64,000 nucleotides of DNA from Cladopsammia gracilis (taxonomy: Eukaryota; Cnidaria; Anthozoa; Scleractinia; Dendrophylliidae). Location: positions 585,001 to 649,000 of the forward strand of contig JAJGOT010000117.1 of assembly GCA_022457155.1 (NCBI GenBank), in the 5' to 3' direction. Positions 9,964-19,254 of this stretch are shown here, in pieces (the first letter of the stretch is position 1; each line of letters starts with the position of its first letter). The notes beneath the pieces were generated by a model. It was not told the DNA's origin and ran no database searches. It was given only the letters and a program-made list of their open reading frames with translations. A program made the translations under genes and the position numbers.

Positions 9964-12900
9964 ATCCTTATAAAACTTTGGTATCGAATTTTCTAATTTT
10001 ACACAATTAATATCATAATTGGGGTAATAAATACGCGTTCCTCCTACACTAGCAAGTAGGGATGTTGGAATAACTTTCCACTGGGCATTATCATCTGAAT
10101 ATAGTCGTTTTACCCAGCATAACTTTAACGCTTTATCGAACACAGAGAAGTCTATCATGTTAAGTCCTCCTTCTTCTTTGCTTTTTATAATTGTCGTTTT
10201 TTTTATTTCAGGTGGTTTGTATCTCCATATGAAACTAAAAATTATCTTATTTACTTCTTCCGTGAAGGAAAGAGGTGTCTCGATTACGCTACAGATAAAA
10301 GTTAGTTTTGATAGTGCAAGTGTTTTGACTATATTTATTTTTCCAAACGTGGAAATGTCTCTTGCCGACCAAATATTTAGCAATTTCTTTAGAGGACCAA
10401 GTTTGTCATAAAATTTTTTTTAATTACGAGATCTTCGTTATATGAGAAAAATACTCCTAAAACATATATCGGTTCTTCACTGACCTGAAGATCTAAGATC
10501 TTGTCTTTGCGTCGACGCGATGATCCTAAATATAAGAGTTCTGATTTCGATTGGTTTATCCGAAGGCCAGATGCTTTTTCAAATATATCGAGTAGGTTAA
10601 AAAGATTATATATCGACTTATCGTCTTTTACAAAAACAGTAGTGTCATCCGCATACTGGGAAAGTTTTATCGTTTTTTCCGGTTCAATGTCAATACCTTT
10701 TATTTCTGACGATTGTCTAATTGAATTTCCAAGAATTTCTATGCCAATGATAAAGAGAAGGCCAGATAAAGGGCATCCTTGCCTTACACCTCTAAAAAGC
10801 GGAAACTGTTCACTTGCAAAGCCATTATTGAGCACACAACTTGAGATGTCATTGTAGAATACTCTTATCCAATTGCGAAGCTGCGGACCAAATCTAAAGA
10901 CCTCTAAGCATTTTTGCAAGTACGTCCACTCTATGGAATCGAAAGCTTTTTCGAAATCTAGGAAAACAGCCGAGCCTGAAATGTCTTTTAGTTTTGTAAA
11001 AAACATTGTATCAGAAATTGTTCTTATACACTCTCCGATATATCTTCCTTTTACATAACCTGCTTGACACGGGTGAATAATTTTTGGCAATATTTTTTCT
11101 AGACGCATTGCAATGGCTTTTGTGGCAATTTTATAATCAGTGTTTAGCAATGTTATTGGTCTCCAGTTTTTCAAAAAATTTAAGTTTTTGTCTTTCTTGG
11201 GAATAAGAGAAATAATTCCGAGCTTTTGAGAGATTGATAAACTTCCTTTTTGAAAAGCATAGTTAAAACTCTCGACTAAGTATTTTCCAAGCAAGTGCCA
11301 AAAATGTCGATAAAATTCAATAGTAAACCCGTCAGATCCCGGTGTTTTATCATTTTTAAAATTTTTAATCGCTTTTTGCACATTCTTCTAACGTTAAAGA
11401 TCCTTCGCATTGTTCTGATTCTTCCTTACTGAGCGTCTCAAGCCCTTCAGATTCAAACAAGAAGGAAAACATCTCGTTGTTTGGAATGATATTTTTTGAG
11501 TTGTAAAGATTTTGATAAAAGTTTGCTTCTTCTTCAAGGATTAATTTGGGATCGGACAATGTGGAACCATTTTCTTTTGTAAGTGAGACGATATGTTTTT
11601 TCTTATAATTCCTCTTTTCCAGATTATAAAAATATTTATTATTTTTTCTCCAAATTCGTACCACCTGGCTTTACTACGTACCATTGCGCCTTGCGTTTTG
11701 TTTGAAATGATTTTTGATAGTTTAGCTTTGACGCGGTCTATTTCAGTTTTGATGGTTTCACTAAATTTGGCTCTCAGTTGTTTTTGCAAGCAACCAAATT
11801 GTCGTAAAAGTTCTTTTTCTTCATCTCGTTTTTCTCTAGCTTTTCTTTTTGCAAAAATAATTGTTGTAGCTCTGATTTCCATTTTTATCATTTCCCAAAA
11901 TAGTCCTTTGTCGTCGAGGTCTTGATATTTTGCTATAAATTGCGGGATACTTTTAGTTATGTGTTCTGTGTAATCTTTGTCAGTGAGTAGCGAGTTATTA
12001 AATTTCCAGAAGCCTGGTCCACGTTTTGTTTCTTTTTCTTCAGAAGTTAAAGATAGTTGGAGTGCTGAATGATCTGAAAATATATTTTAGACTATTTGGC
12101 AATCGGTAATCAGGTGTTGTATATTTTTTGAAGGAAAGAAATAATCTAGTCGGCATTTAATTTTGCAGGATGGATTGTGCCAGGTGAAGCCAGGAATGCT
12201 CGGGTGCATTTGTCTCCATATGTCAACTAACTCAAAGGTGTTTGTGAATTCATTTATTTCTTCAATAACGGTTCTTTTGAGTTCGAATGAGCGGCCTCCG
12301 CATTTGTCTATATCATTAAGAGCGCAATTTAGATCTCCGCCAAGTAACACCTTTTCGTTTACAAATTGATTAATTACTGAAGTGGACAGATCCCTAAGGA
12401 ACTGAATTTGTTGTTTTTGGTCATTTGGTGCATAGATGTTTAGGAAAATAAATTTTGTGTCATCAACGATTACTTCTGCTAAAACGTATCTACCATTTTT
12501 GTCACTTATTACATTTTGGATTTCTACGTTCGATCGGGGTTTAAAAAGTATCATCACACCTCGACTGTGAGTTGAACCGTGACTTGCAACAACTTTGCCA
12601 CCCCATTCGGATTCCCATAGATTAGTAGTTTCTGCTGAAGAGTACGTTTCTTGGAGATATATGATGTCAGAATTTCGTTGATGAAGCCATCGAAATATCT
12701 GTCTTCTTTTTGAGGTTTTGTTCAGGCCTCTTACATTTAGTGATAAGATTTTAAGACTCATCATGAAAAAAATTATGTATTCTAAAATCTACTGCGAACA
12801 ATTCGCGGATTCTGTCATTCTGGAGAGGAACAAAGGAAAAAAAGCGGAATGCTATTCGACACAAAATTAACGATATTACTAACATAAATTACGGGCAACA

Positions 12901-13056
12901 AGCAAATGCTGACAGAAAGTCGAAAAAAAAAATAAATACAAAACGAAAACAAAGAAATGATGTACCTGTGATGTTTCTAAATTTCAGTCGGTAAACTTTC
13001 TTACTTGGCGAGATAACACTTTCGAACGTGAACGTTCTGGTCTTGACAAATTATTT

Positions 13057-14186
13057 TTAAGTTATGAGATTACCGCTCTCCATGAGTTTGCCGTAGAACG
13101 AGAATTTCTTCGTCTCGGGCCCATGGTAGATTTCTCGGTCAATAATGAGTTTTTCTACATTGAAAAAAGCTGTTCTTTGATCTTGTTTTGCTTTCTTAAA
13201 GACGGGCTGCAAAGCTTTTCTTACATCGTCCACTTCTTTTGGAAAATCGTCTGCAAATCCGAATTTAGCTCCTTTTCTTAGGTGTTTGATGTGAGACTTA
13301 ATAAACTCTTCATCCTGATAAAACGACACCTTCGCAATAATGGGCCTTGGTTTTGCATCATTGTTGTTAGTTGCTTTCGTAGGGATTCGATGTACTCTTT
13401 CGAAACTTATATCGTCAAGTTCTTCTTGAGAGATTTTCATTTCCTTTGCTAGGAAGTGCCGTAGAGTCTTTTCCGTATCTGTTGGTAATTCTTTGACGTT
13501 GTCTTTAATTCCAAAGAACTTGATGTTGCTACGTCGGTTGTAACACTCTTGTTTGATTACACGTTTTTCGAGATTGTCCACGGCATCTAATTTCTTGTTC
13601 GCTTCGTTTAACTTTGAAGTTGTCGATTTCACAGTTTGTTGTAATTCTTTCAGTTCATTCTGTGTACACCAAATTGAAGAAACGTTGTCAGGTAAAAAGC
13701 GTAAACCATGAACGATGCGACCCAAAGGTTTACTGGGAAGTTGGTAAATTTAATCTTCGTCTGTGACAGAATATACTTTATATTAACACAGAATACATAA
13801 ATCATGCTCTTAAATGCCTCAAACAAAGAAAACATCTTGATTATCAAGAAATAGAATATAACTAGCTTGCCAATGCTGCCTACCCAGAATCCTATTCGGT
13901 CTCATCGTTCATGGTTTATGCTTTTTTAAATGACAACGTTTCTTCAATCAGGTGTAAACTGCAGGCTTTCTTCTAAAGAAGTGATCCGTTTTTTCTGACT
14001 CTCGAGTTCCGGCAACAATGCAAGCACTTTATCTAGCTTTTCTTCGATTTGTTGTAGTTTGGAACTACACACTGTGCAGCCATTGTGTTCCGCGAGAAGT
14101 TCTTCGTCTGTTTGTGAGCCGCGTTGTCTCATTCTTTTCTTCCTTCGTCTTTCTGAAGGAGATGTCTTTGAATCGTCCTCGCTCAT
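13057..14186 (-). pseudogene. LINE ORF1: RNA-binding protein, split by a MITE
   Basis: This is the L1-type ORF1 protein that coats element RNA. The N-terminal part (14186-13952) is basic, has a CxxC pair (CTVCSS) and enters a coiled coil (LQQIEEKLDKVLALL). The MITE at 13670-13951 interrupts it. The remainder (13669-13057) continues the coiled coil, then shows an RRM-like start (RRSNIKFFGI), RVHRIP, and a C-terminal PRPIIAKVSFYQDEEFI segment typical of L1 ORF1 C-terminal domains. Apart from the insertion, the flanking reading frames look well preserved. Confidence 0.8.
13670..13951. mobile_element. MITE inserted in LINE ORF1, 8-bp TSD
   Basis: The ends (CAAATTGAAGAAACGTTGTC... and its complement ending TTCAATCAG) form ~50-bp imperfect TIRs that include an AAACCATGAACGATG block. 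GTGTACAC (13662-13669) and GTGTAAAC (13952-13959) are a one-mismatch 8-bp target duplication, typical of hAT elements. LINE ORF1 coding resumes on both sides, so the boundaries are well supported. No coding content. Confidence 0.75.
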
Positions 14187-15345
14187 TTTTGCGGTTGAAA
14201 GAAGTGATTTGTCATGACCAGAAGCCGTGGAAACTTCAAAACGACGGAGCTTTAAAAACTGCGTCCGTCATCATCGGTTTCTCGCCCCAGTCCAGGTCAC
14301 CCTGGATCCAGAGGTCCATTCTCTGAATATCATGAGTGAAATTAACCGCATAAACGGTTAGAAGAAGCTCGCGAGACGGACCTCTGGTCACTCGAATATA
14401 CAACCTCATTTCCATGCGAGGATCTAGTTCAGAATCTGAACTAGGTCGCTGATTGGTTCTCCTACTTGTTTCCAGACTCTACCGGGAGTTAACGATGCAA
14501 CAGCAACTTCGATTGGCTGGACCAAAACAATTCGCAACGGGCGCGTGAAAAACCGGTTTCCCAAAGTGAAGCCACACAAACAACAATGGCGGACGTAGAT
14601 AGAGATCGCGGCTTTTTGCGATCTTTAAGAAACGCTGTGGATTACTCTTTAGTATCCAAATTTTCAAATTATCAGAGAACTAATTTATTCAGCGCAAGGA
14701 TGTCTTGAAAAGAGGTGTTGACAGGCCAGACACGACTTATAAATTCGTGTTATCGTGGAGTGTGACCTTTAGAGTTTTGTTTGAACGAGGAAAATTTTTA
14801 TCTCTAGCACGGAGGCGTGCTTTGGAGTTGCAGGTATTCTCGCTGAACGATTTCGCTGACCACTGGTAGGTGACAGGAAGAGAAATAGGTGTACTGGATT
14901 AATTGCGTGCGGATATCAAGGATTCTTTGTTTGTTAAATCTCTCGCCTTTGAAAACGGTTGTATCCAGAAAGTTTACTTCTTTGTCTGAGATTAATGTTT
15001 GTTTGCAAGGACAATAAAATCTTCTATCTCCTTTTTCTCGACACTCTACAGTGAAAAAATGTCATCGATGTATCTTTTTTGATTTAATATTTCTGTCTCG
15101 ACCGCGTTTTAAACATGTCAGCTGTTAGATTTAATATAAACAAACAGACACGCTTTGGTCCCCAAGGTTTAAAACCGGTTTGGTGAGATATCCGATCCAC
15201 AAATCGCATGGAAATGAGGTTGTGTACTCGAGTGCCCAGAGGTTTTTATTTTTTCTCGGCGCGTTGCGCCTCGTTGTCGCGGCTTGGCCGCTCAAATTCG
15301 CCGTTTTCACTAAAAAATAAAAACCTCTGGCACCCAGGGTAAGTC
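14187..15345 (-). promoter_or_regulatory. Putative LINE 5' region
   Basis: This lies between ORF1 and the 5' target duplication, so it should hold the internal promoter and 5' UTR. An inverted pair (14377-14416 and 15199-15243, core AACCTCATTTCCATGCGA) brackets most of it. A CpG-rich stretch lies at 15255-15300. No specific promoter element is identified. Confidence 0.45.
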
Positions 15346-15362
15346 CAGGTAATAGTGTTTTT
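15346..15362. repeat. LINE target-site duplication, 5' side
   Basis: This is an exact match to 6741-6757. It sets the 5' end of the LINE at 15345 and shows that the copy is not 5'-truncated by much, if at all. Confidence 0.85.
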
Positions 15363-15489
15363 GAGAATTGCTAAAATTGAAAATAGCCCGTTCGTCAATC
15401 TTAATTCTTGTGCTTTCAACCGTTCACCTTAGTTAAGTTTCACCATAGTTAAGCTTGTTCAAAGTGCTACGCTGTTTGGCTTGGCCTAT

Positions 15490-15790
15490 CTATATATATT
15501 ATAGGTGACTTTGAGTATCGAATTTTTTCAAAAATTTTTTTCAATTTTTTTTCAAATTTTTTGGGGAAGTGGTCAAATTTCCCTAACCAAGCCCAATAGG
15601 TGATTTTGACTGTAATTTTTTTATATAGGGGATTTTGACTAGAATTTTTTTTCCAAAATTTTTTGAATTTTTTTTTCAATTTTTGATTTAAACTTTTATA
15701 CGTGATTTTGAGTCTCATAATTTTTCAAAAAAAAATTTCGATTTTTTTCAATTTTTTTGGGGGGGACACAGTCCAATTTCCCTATATACA
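15490..15790. repeat. Dispersed AT-rich repeat, copy 3
   Basis: This contains GGGGATTTTGACTAGAATT, TTTCCCTAACCAAGCCCAAT and TTTTGAGTATCGAATTTTT blocks shared with 1690-1902 and 5266-5380, in the same orientation. Non-coding. Confidence 0.65.
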
Positions 15791-16100
15791 ATCCTCCTGG
15801 GGAATGAATTGGGAAAATGGTCAAAATCCCCAAGATGAAAGAAGAAGCCCACACACGGATGAAAGTTCAATAACAAGTTTTAATGAAAATCATCAACAAG
15901 AAAAACTTACAAGGATGAACGCTTTCTTCTTTTCTTGAGTCACTTTCCGATCGGGGTTCGAGCAAAACGTATCTGGATGTAATGGTGTTCAAAGCGCTTA
16001 TCATCGAGCGCTGAATAATTCTTTTTACAGAACATAATACAAGCAATCACGTCGTAATTAGACCGCATAAAAACCTTCAGGGCAAAACATTCAAAGGCAG
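15791..16100. other. Unassigned spacer left of the provirus
   Basis: No recognisable gene or repeat. It is not mirrored on the other side of the provirus, which supports placing the provirus end at about 16101-16107. Confidence 0.4.
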
Positions 16101-16106
16101 AAATTT
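16101..16106. repeat. AAATTT, possible left target duplication
   Basis: The same hexamer is at 29591-29596. Six bp is the usual Polinton duplication length. The motif is palindromic, so it cannot by itself be told apart from a terminal extension of the TIR. Confidence 0.5.
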
Positions 16107-16479
16107 TCCGCGAAGACGTGCCGTATTAAAATCAGGTTCTCTTTCTCTTTCGATTCCAGCGCGTATTATAGAGCGAAAATCAGCTTGGCTCGCCTCTCAG
16201 GGCAATTCGTGAATGAAACAAGAAAAAAAAAACTAGTTTGAATTCAATGCTCGCAGAAAACTCGTTTGAAAGAAGAGAAAGTATTTTTAACAACGCAAAG
16301 TTTCGTCGCATGACGAATCAAGCAAAGACAAACAAACAAACTACGAACCTGCGGAATGATTTTGCAGTGAAACAAAAAAAATCCCTTTCTTTCGCCGAAA
16401 AGGTTGTCCTTTTTCCAAAGCCACTTCTCTTAAACCTTCCACGAAGAGAGTTGTTTGAGTTTTTAGCGAGGAACTTGTT

Positions 16480-16668
16480 TCACGCCGTGAAAAAAAAATC
16501 TTTCTTGTCTTTCTCAGAACAGTGTTTTCCGAAGTTTTCCTGGAAAAACCCGGCATACGCCATCACTCGGTTCCAGACCACGCGCGAACCACCAGCGGGA
16601 CCTGGCTCGACGATAGAAGAGTTTGAATTGAAATCGTCTTGTCCCAAGTTTTTGCAATAATTTTGCAT
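16480..16668 (-). pseudogene. TIR-encoded protein, frameshifted left copy
   Basis: This is the minus-strand counterpart of 29059-29361. It reads 62 codons from the ATG at 16668, nearly identical to the right copy, then leaves the frame in an A/T homopolymer near 16490 and stops. The rest of the protein is still recognisable in another frame down to about 16341. It lies outward of the left CRE/TATA promoter. Confidence 0.5.
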
Positions 16669-16756
16669 CTTATTTCTTCCTTCTTCTTCCGAGCGGCTCG
16701 TCTGGCTTTGCGTTGTAAGTGAACGAGAGAAGAATGAAAAAAGAACAAAGTGTGAG

Positions 16757-16787
16757 CCTTTATAAAGGAAGAAAAAAGTTGACGTCA
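16757..16787 (-). promoter_or_regulatory. CRE + TATA promoter in left TIR (outward)
   Basis: On the minus strand a perfect palindromic cAMP-response element TGACGTCA (16780-16787) lies 15 bp upstream of TATAAAGG (16764-16757). The TATA box is part of the 12-bp palindrome CCTTTATAAAGG. The first ATG downstream on the minus strand is at 16668. The arrangement is identical to that in the right TIR. Confidence 0.65.
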
Positions 16788-16831
16788 CCCCTCAGGCTCC
16801 ACCAATTACGAGGAAGCCCTTCGCAATTGTT

Positions 16832-16854
16832 ACATAGGATTTGTTATCCTATGT
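16832..16854. other. Perfect 9-bp hairpin just inside left TIR
   Basis: ACATAGGAT (16832-16840) and ATCCTATGT (16846-16854) enclose the loop TTGTT. It sits 8 bp inside the TIR boundary, between the outward TIR promoter and the minus-strand 177-aa gene's 3' end. It might be a replication or packaging signal or a regulatory site. I see no matching hairpin at the right TIR. Confidence 0.55.
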
Positions 16855-17057
16855 CACTTTGAAAACGAAGACAACAGAGGTTTCTTTCGCATTGCACCAG
16901 TGTTTTACTCAACAAAAAAAGCGAAAAGAAGAAAACATGGCTTGCAACTGACAACAATGGCAAAAAAAAAAAACATTGATCAATTTTTTTTGTTCATTGA
17001 GCTTGAGGCTCATGGGTCGTTTGCCCTCTCATGCAAACTTCTGTGTGCCATCAGTTT

Positions 17058-17591
17058 TTATGGATCTAATTCCAAGTCCTTGCACAAGGAGCTGTCATCG
17101 CTGTCCACCTCATCTGTCCAATGATGGCCAAATTTCAGGCGCTGCCAGTCAAACACTACGTCGATGTTGACGTGCGTCAATCCTAATAGTTCATAGGTAA
17201 AGAACAGATCTTGACGTCGGAAGGATAAAATTTCTTCCAAAATGCGTACGGTAACCACATCGGTTGACAACATGTTGCGCACAAATTGACAGTTGTCAGG
17301 GGTCCAGATCGGGTGTACGATACCATTTTCATGCAGCTGATGCACCCATTCATCGTACACATCTGGAAAGGTGACTTCTCGAAGAGCCCTACTAATGTTA
17401 GCTCGTGGATCGTGTAAGAACAACAAGGCTTCGGGTGACCAAATGGGGCTATCGGGCGGTTTCAATACCACATGTTGCATGCATTTTAATAATGCTACAA
17501 TCCACCAACGCCGCCAAGGGCGAGCATTCAGACTCTGCGTAAACTCGCTCTGAGAGTCCACTACCCCTTGACTCGTGAAAGGAGAAGTCAT
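17058..17591 (-). CDS. Hypothetical 177-aa protein on minus strand, acidic tail
   Basis: This is the only clear minus-strand gene between the TIRs, with its own TATA-like TATATAAG at 17628-17621, ~30-40 bp upstream of the ATG at 17591. The protein is tryptophan-rich near the N-terminus (RPWRRWWIVALLKC), has a helical middle, and ends in an acidic segment (DEVDSDDSSLCKDLELD). The reading frame is intact. I recognise no family. In position it is an early-type gene: it is divergent from the plus-strand integrase-capsid block and next to the TIR, where Polintons often keep replication or regulatory genes. An acidic tail would suit a DNA-mimic or protein-interaction role, but that is speculation. 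Confidence 0.55.
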   Translation of the reverse strand: MTSPFTSQGVVDSQSEFTQSLNARPWRRWWIVALLKCMQHVVLKPPDSPIWSPEALLFLHDPRANISRALREVTFPDVYDEWVHQLHENGIVHPIWTPDNCQFVRNMLSTDVVTVRILEEILSFRRQDLFFTYELLGLTHVNIDVVFDWQRLKFGHHWTDEVDSDDSSLCKDLELDP

Positions 17592-17620
17592 GTTTGGTGT
17601 AAAAAAGACTAAACGTTATC

Positions 17621-17628
17621 CTTATATA
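17621..17628 (-). promoter_or_regulatory. TATA box for the 177-aa gene
   Basis: TATATAAG on the minus strand, 30 bp before the ATG at 17591. It is the only strong TATA in this divergent intergenic region. Confidence 0.5.
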
Positions 17629-17736
17629 GAAAACGCGAACTGTCATTCCTTTCAAAATCTTCTACAAAAAGAAACAACAAGGTATCAAAACAAATGTCAA
17701 GCACTTAACAAAGAACACTTCAGCGCGCAAGATTAA

Positions 17737-18129
17737 AAAAAAAAGGCGAGAACGTCTGACGCCCAGATAGCTTTGAAAGATTGGTTGGGATGTGCCATTC
17801 TCTTTTTAGAAAGAGTCGATCCCCATTCTTTGGTGGACTTGAGCGATGATGCATTACAGGAGCTAGAACCGAACGTAGCGTTTGCGCAACTGGTGACCAG
17901 AAACAACGAGAAGAACGAACCGTTTACCTTGCTTCATTTGATGGCTTATTTAAGTGTTATGCGTCAGTGTTTGTCCCTGGACGCTTACTGTGAACATCGT
18001 CGTTGGATATTTAAGCAACACCAACAAGCATACATACCTAGTTTTGGACGTTTTGTGGCTCAATTTACAGTGAGTCTGACCAGGCGATTGCTCCCATTGG
18101 TGGTGCGCACCTGTTTGTTCCCCATCTAA
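17737..18129 (+). CDS. Hypothetical ~118-130-aa ORF upstream of integrase, 5' end unclear
   Basis: An open frame runs from just after an in-frame TAA at 17734-17736 to TAA at 18127-18129, ending 4 bp before the integrase ATG. There is no ATG near its beginning (first in-frame ATG 17941). A homopolymer of ten A at 17735-17744 lies at the 5' edge, so the true start may be frameshifted away. The product looks helical and moderately hydrophobic, with pairs of aromatic and leucine residues (LLHLMAYLSVMRQCLSL) and a C-terminal RRLLPLVVRTCLF. I recognise no domain. Tight spacing suggests co-transcription with the integrase. Confidence 0.4.
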   Translation, partial: KKKARTSDAQIALKDWLGCAILFLERVDPHSLVDLSDDALQELEPNVAFAQLVTRNNEKNEPFTLLHLMAYLSVMRQCLSLDAYCEHRRWIFKQHQQAYIPSFGRFVAQFTVSLTRRLLPLVVRTCLFPI

Positions 18130-18133
18130 AAAA

Positions 18134-19250
18134 ATGAAGAAGGCTGAGCAGATGAGTCCATTGGAAGACTTGTATTTGGATCTGGAGAGTCCTTACGCCT
18201 TGAGTGGAAATTTCAAGGAATTGACCAAGGTGGCCCGCGACACGTTGGACGTCTCACCCAGCCAGGCGAAAACGTATTTACAAGGAGAACCCACTTTCAC
18301 GTTACACCGTCCTCGTCAGGTACGATTTCCACGCAGCAAGACGGTCGTGCCTCCACAAGTGGATTATACCTGGCAGGCGGATCTTGTGGAAATGCAGGAT
18401 GCCAAACTCATTGCCCAAAACAAACGCACCTGATACCTACTGACAGTCATCGATGTTGTCCAAATATGCATGGGTCATTGCCTTAAAAAGCAAGAAAGGC
18501 AAGGCCACGGCAGATGCGTTTCGTTATTTGTTGGAGAATTCAGGAGGACGTAAGCCCGTCAACTTGCAGACGGATCAAGGGAAAGAATTCTACAATCAAC
18601 ACATGAAACAATTACTTGACAAGTATAACATTCACCACTATTCCACTCGAGGTGAACCCAAAGCTGCTGTGGTCGAACGTTTCAATCGCACTTTGAAGGA
18701 ATTGATGTGCAAGTACATGACAGCTCGCAACACCCCCAAATATTTGGAGGTCTTACCCTTGTTGGTGGACAAGTACAACACGCGCATTCACAGCCGCACT
18801 CAAATGGCCCCAACCGATGTCACTGACGACGTTGCCTCGGTGGTCTGGAAGCGGTTGTTCAAACCCACCCCTCCCTTAGACCCTTACAAGTTTCAACCCG
18901 GAGATTTTGTGCGCACCTCCAAACCGGTCAAGGGTAAAAAGAGTGCCTTTTCCAAGAGTTATCGGGGTAATTGGTCACAAGACGTGTACACGGTGACCGA
19001 TCGTCAACGGTCCTTGTACGATGGTGTGAATTATTACAAGTTGGACACTTGGAAAGGCGACAAAGTACCTGGACGATTTTATGAACCTCAACTGCAAAAA
19101 GTACGAGCTCTGCCCAACCAATGGCGGGTGAGTAAAAAGCTTAAATACAAGGGACGCGGACCCACTCGTCAAGTGTTAGTCAACTGGCAAGGACTTGCTC
19201 CTGATTATCAAACGTGGATACCCGTCAAAGAGTTAAAAAAGTCCTTGTAA
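18134..19250 (+). pseudogene. Polinton-type retroviral integrase with chromodomain-like tail (broken)
   Basis: This DDE integrase would insert the linear genome into host DNA. The N-terminal region contains the typical YLQGEPTFTLHRP and RFPRSKTVV segments. The catalytic core has the first Asp in YTWQADLVEM, the second in LQTDQGKEFYN and the Glu in VVERFNRTLKE. The C-terminal ~50 residues (VLVNWQGLAPDYQTWIP) look like the chromodomain-type tail common in Polinton integrases. It is broken by an in-frame TGA at 18431-18433 and, within ~20 bp downstream, a frameshift (frame 2 to frame 0) near 18445-18453, both between the first and second catalytic residues. All three catalytic residues are retained. 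The ATG at 18134 is the first in frame. Confidence 0.9.
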
Positions 19251-19254
19251 AAAA

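Larger units (their letters stand above)
6901..12764 (-). pseudogene. LINE ORF2: endonuclease-reverse transcriptase (broken)
   Basis: ORF2 of an L1/Tx1-like retrotransposon, which nicks target DNA and copies element RNA at the nick. The apurinic-type endonuclease is at 12764-12087 with LNVRGLN, YLQETYS, GGDLNCALN and CRLDYFF motifs. An in-frame TAA at 12087-12089 interrupts it just before the SDH motif, which follows in the same frame. A linker follows (11891-11365). The reverse transcriptase at 11381-10389 shows FLDFEKAFDSIEW, RGVRQGCPLSG and the catalytic QYADD. The region downstream of the RT continues at 10383-9970, is split by the palindromic insertion, and resumes at 7823-7467 and 7335-6901. 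A zinc-knuckle-like CPFC...HLFVDCPLARAFW block lies near the C-terminus. Several frameshifts are also present. Confidence 0.88.
6758..15345 (-). mobile_element. Full-length LINE (L1/Tx1-like), with two nested insertions
   Basis: The 17-bp direct repeat CAGGTAATAGTGTTTTT occurs at 6741-6757 and 15346-15362 and brackets the element as its target-site duplication. On the minus strand the order is 5' region (15345-14187), ORF1 (14186-13057), ORF2 with endonuclease and reverse transcriptase (12764-6901) and an A-rich TAAAAA-type tail at the 6758 end. This is a canonical target-primed insertion. The 2.13-kb palindrome at 7831-9963 and the MITE at 13670-13951 landed later. Without them the LINE is about 6.2 kb. 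ORF2 is broken, so the copy is dead. Confidence 0.9.
16107..16824. repeat. Left terminal inverted repeat of provirus
   Basis: 718 bp that match 28913-29590 in inverted orientation with few substitutions. A block of about 30-40 bp near 16360-16395 is absent from the right copy. The outer end begins TCCGCGAAGACGTGCCG (TCCGCCAAGACGTGCCG on the right). The inner end stops at GAGGAAGCCCTTCGC. It contains a promoter and a small ORF, both pointing outwards. Confidence 0.9.

Noticed and set aside
15490..15790. AT-rich repeat as an outer part of the provirus TIR
   Set aside because: There is no counterpart at the right side, and copies of it occur near 1.7 and 5.3 kb, so it is an independent dispersed repeat.
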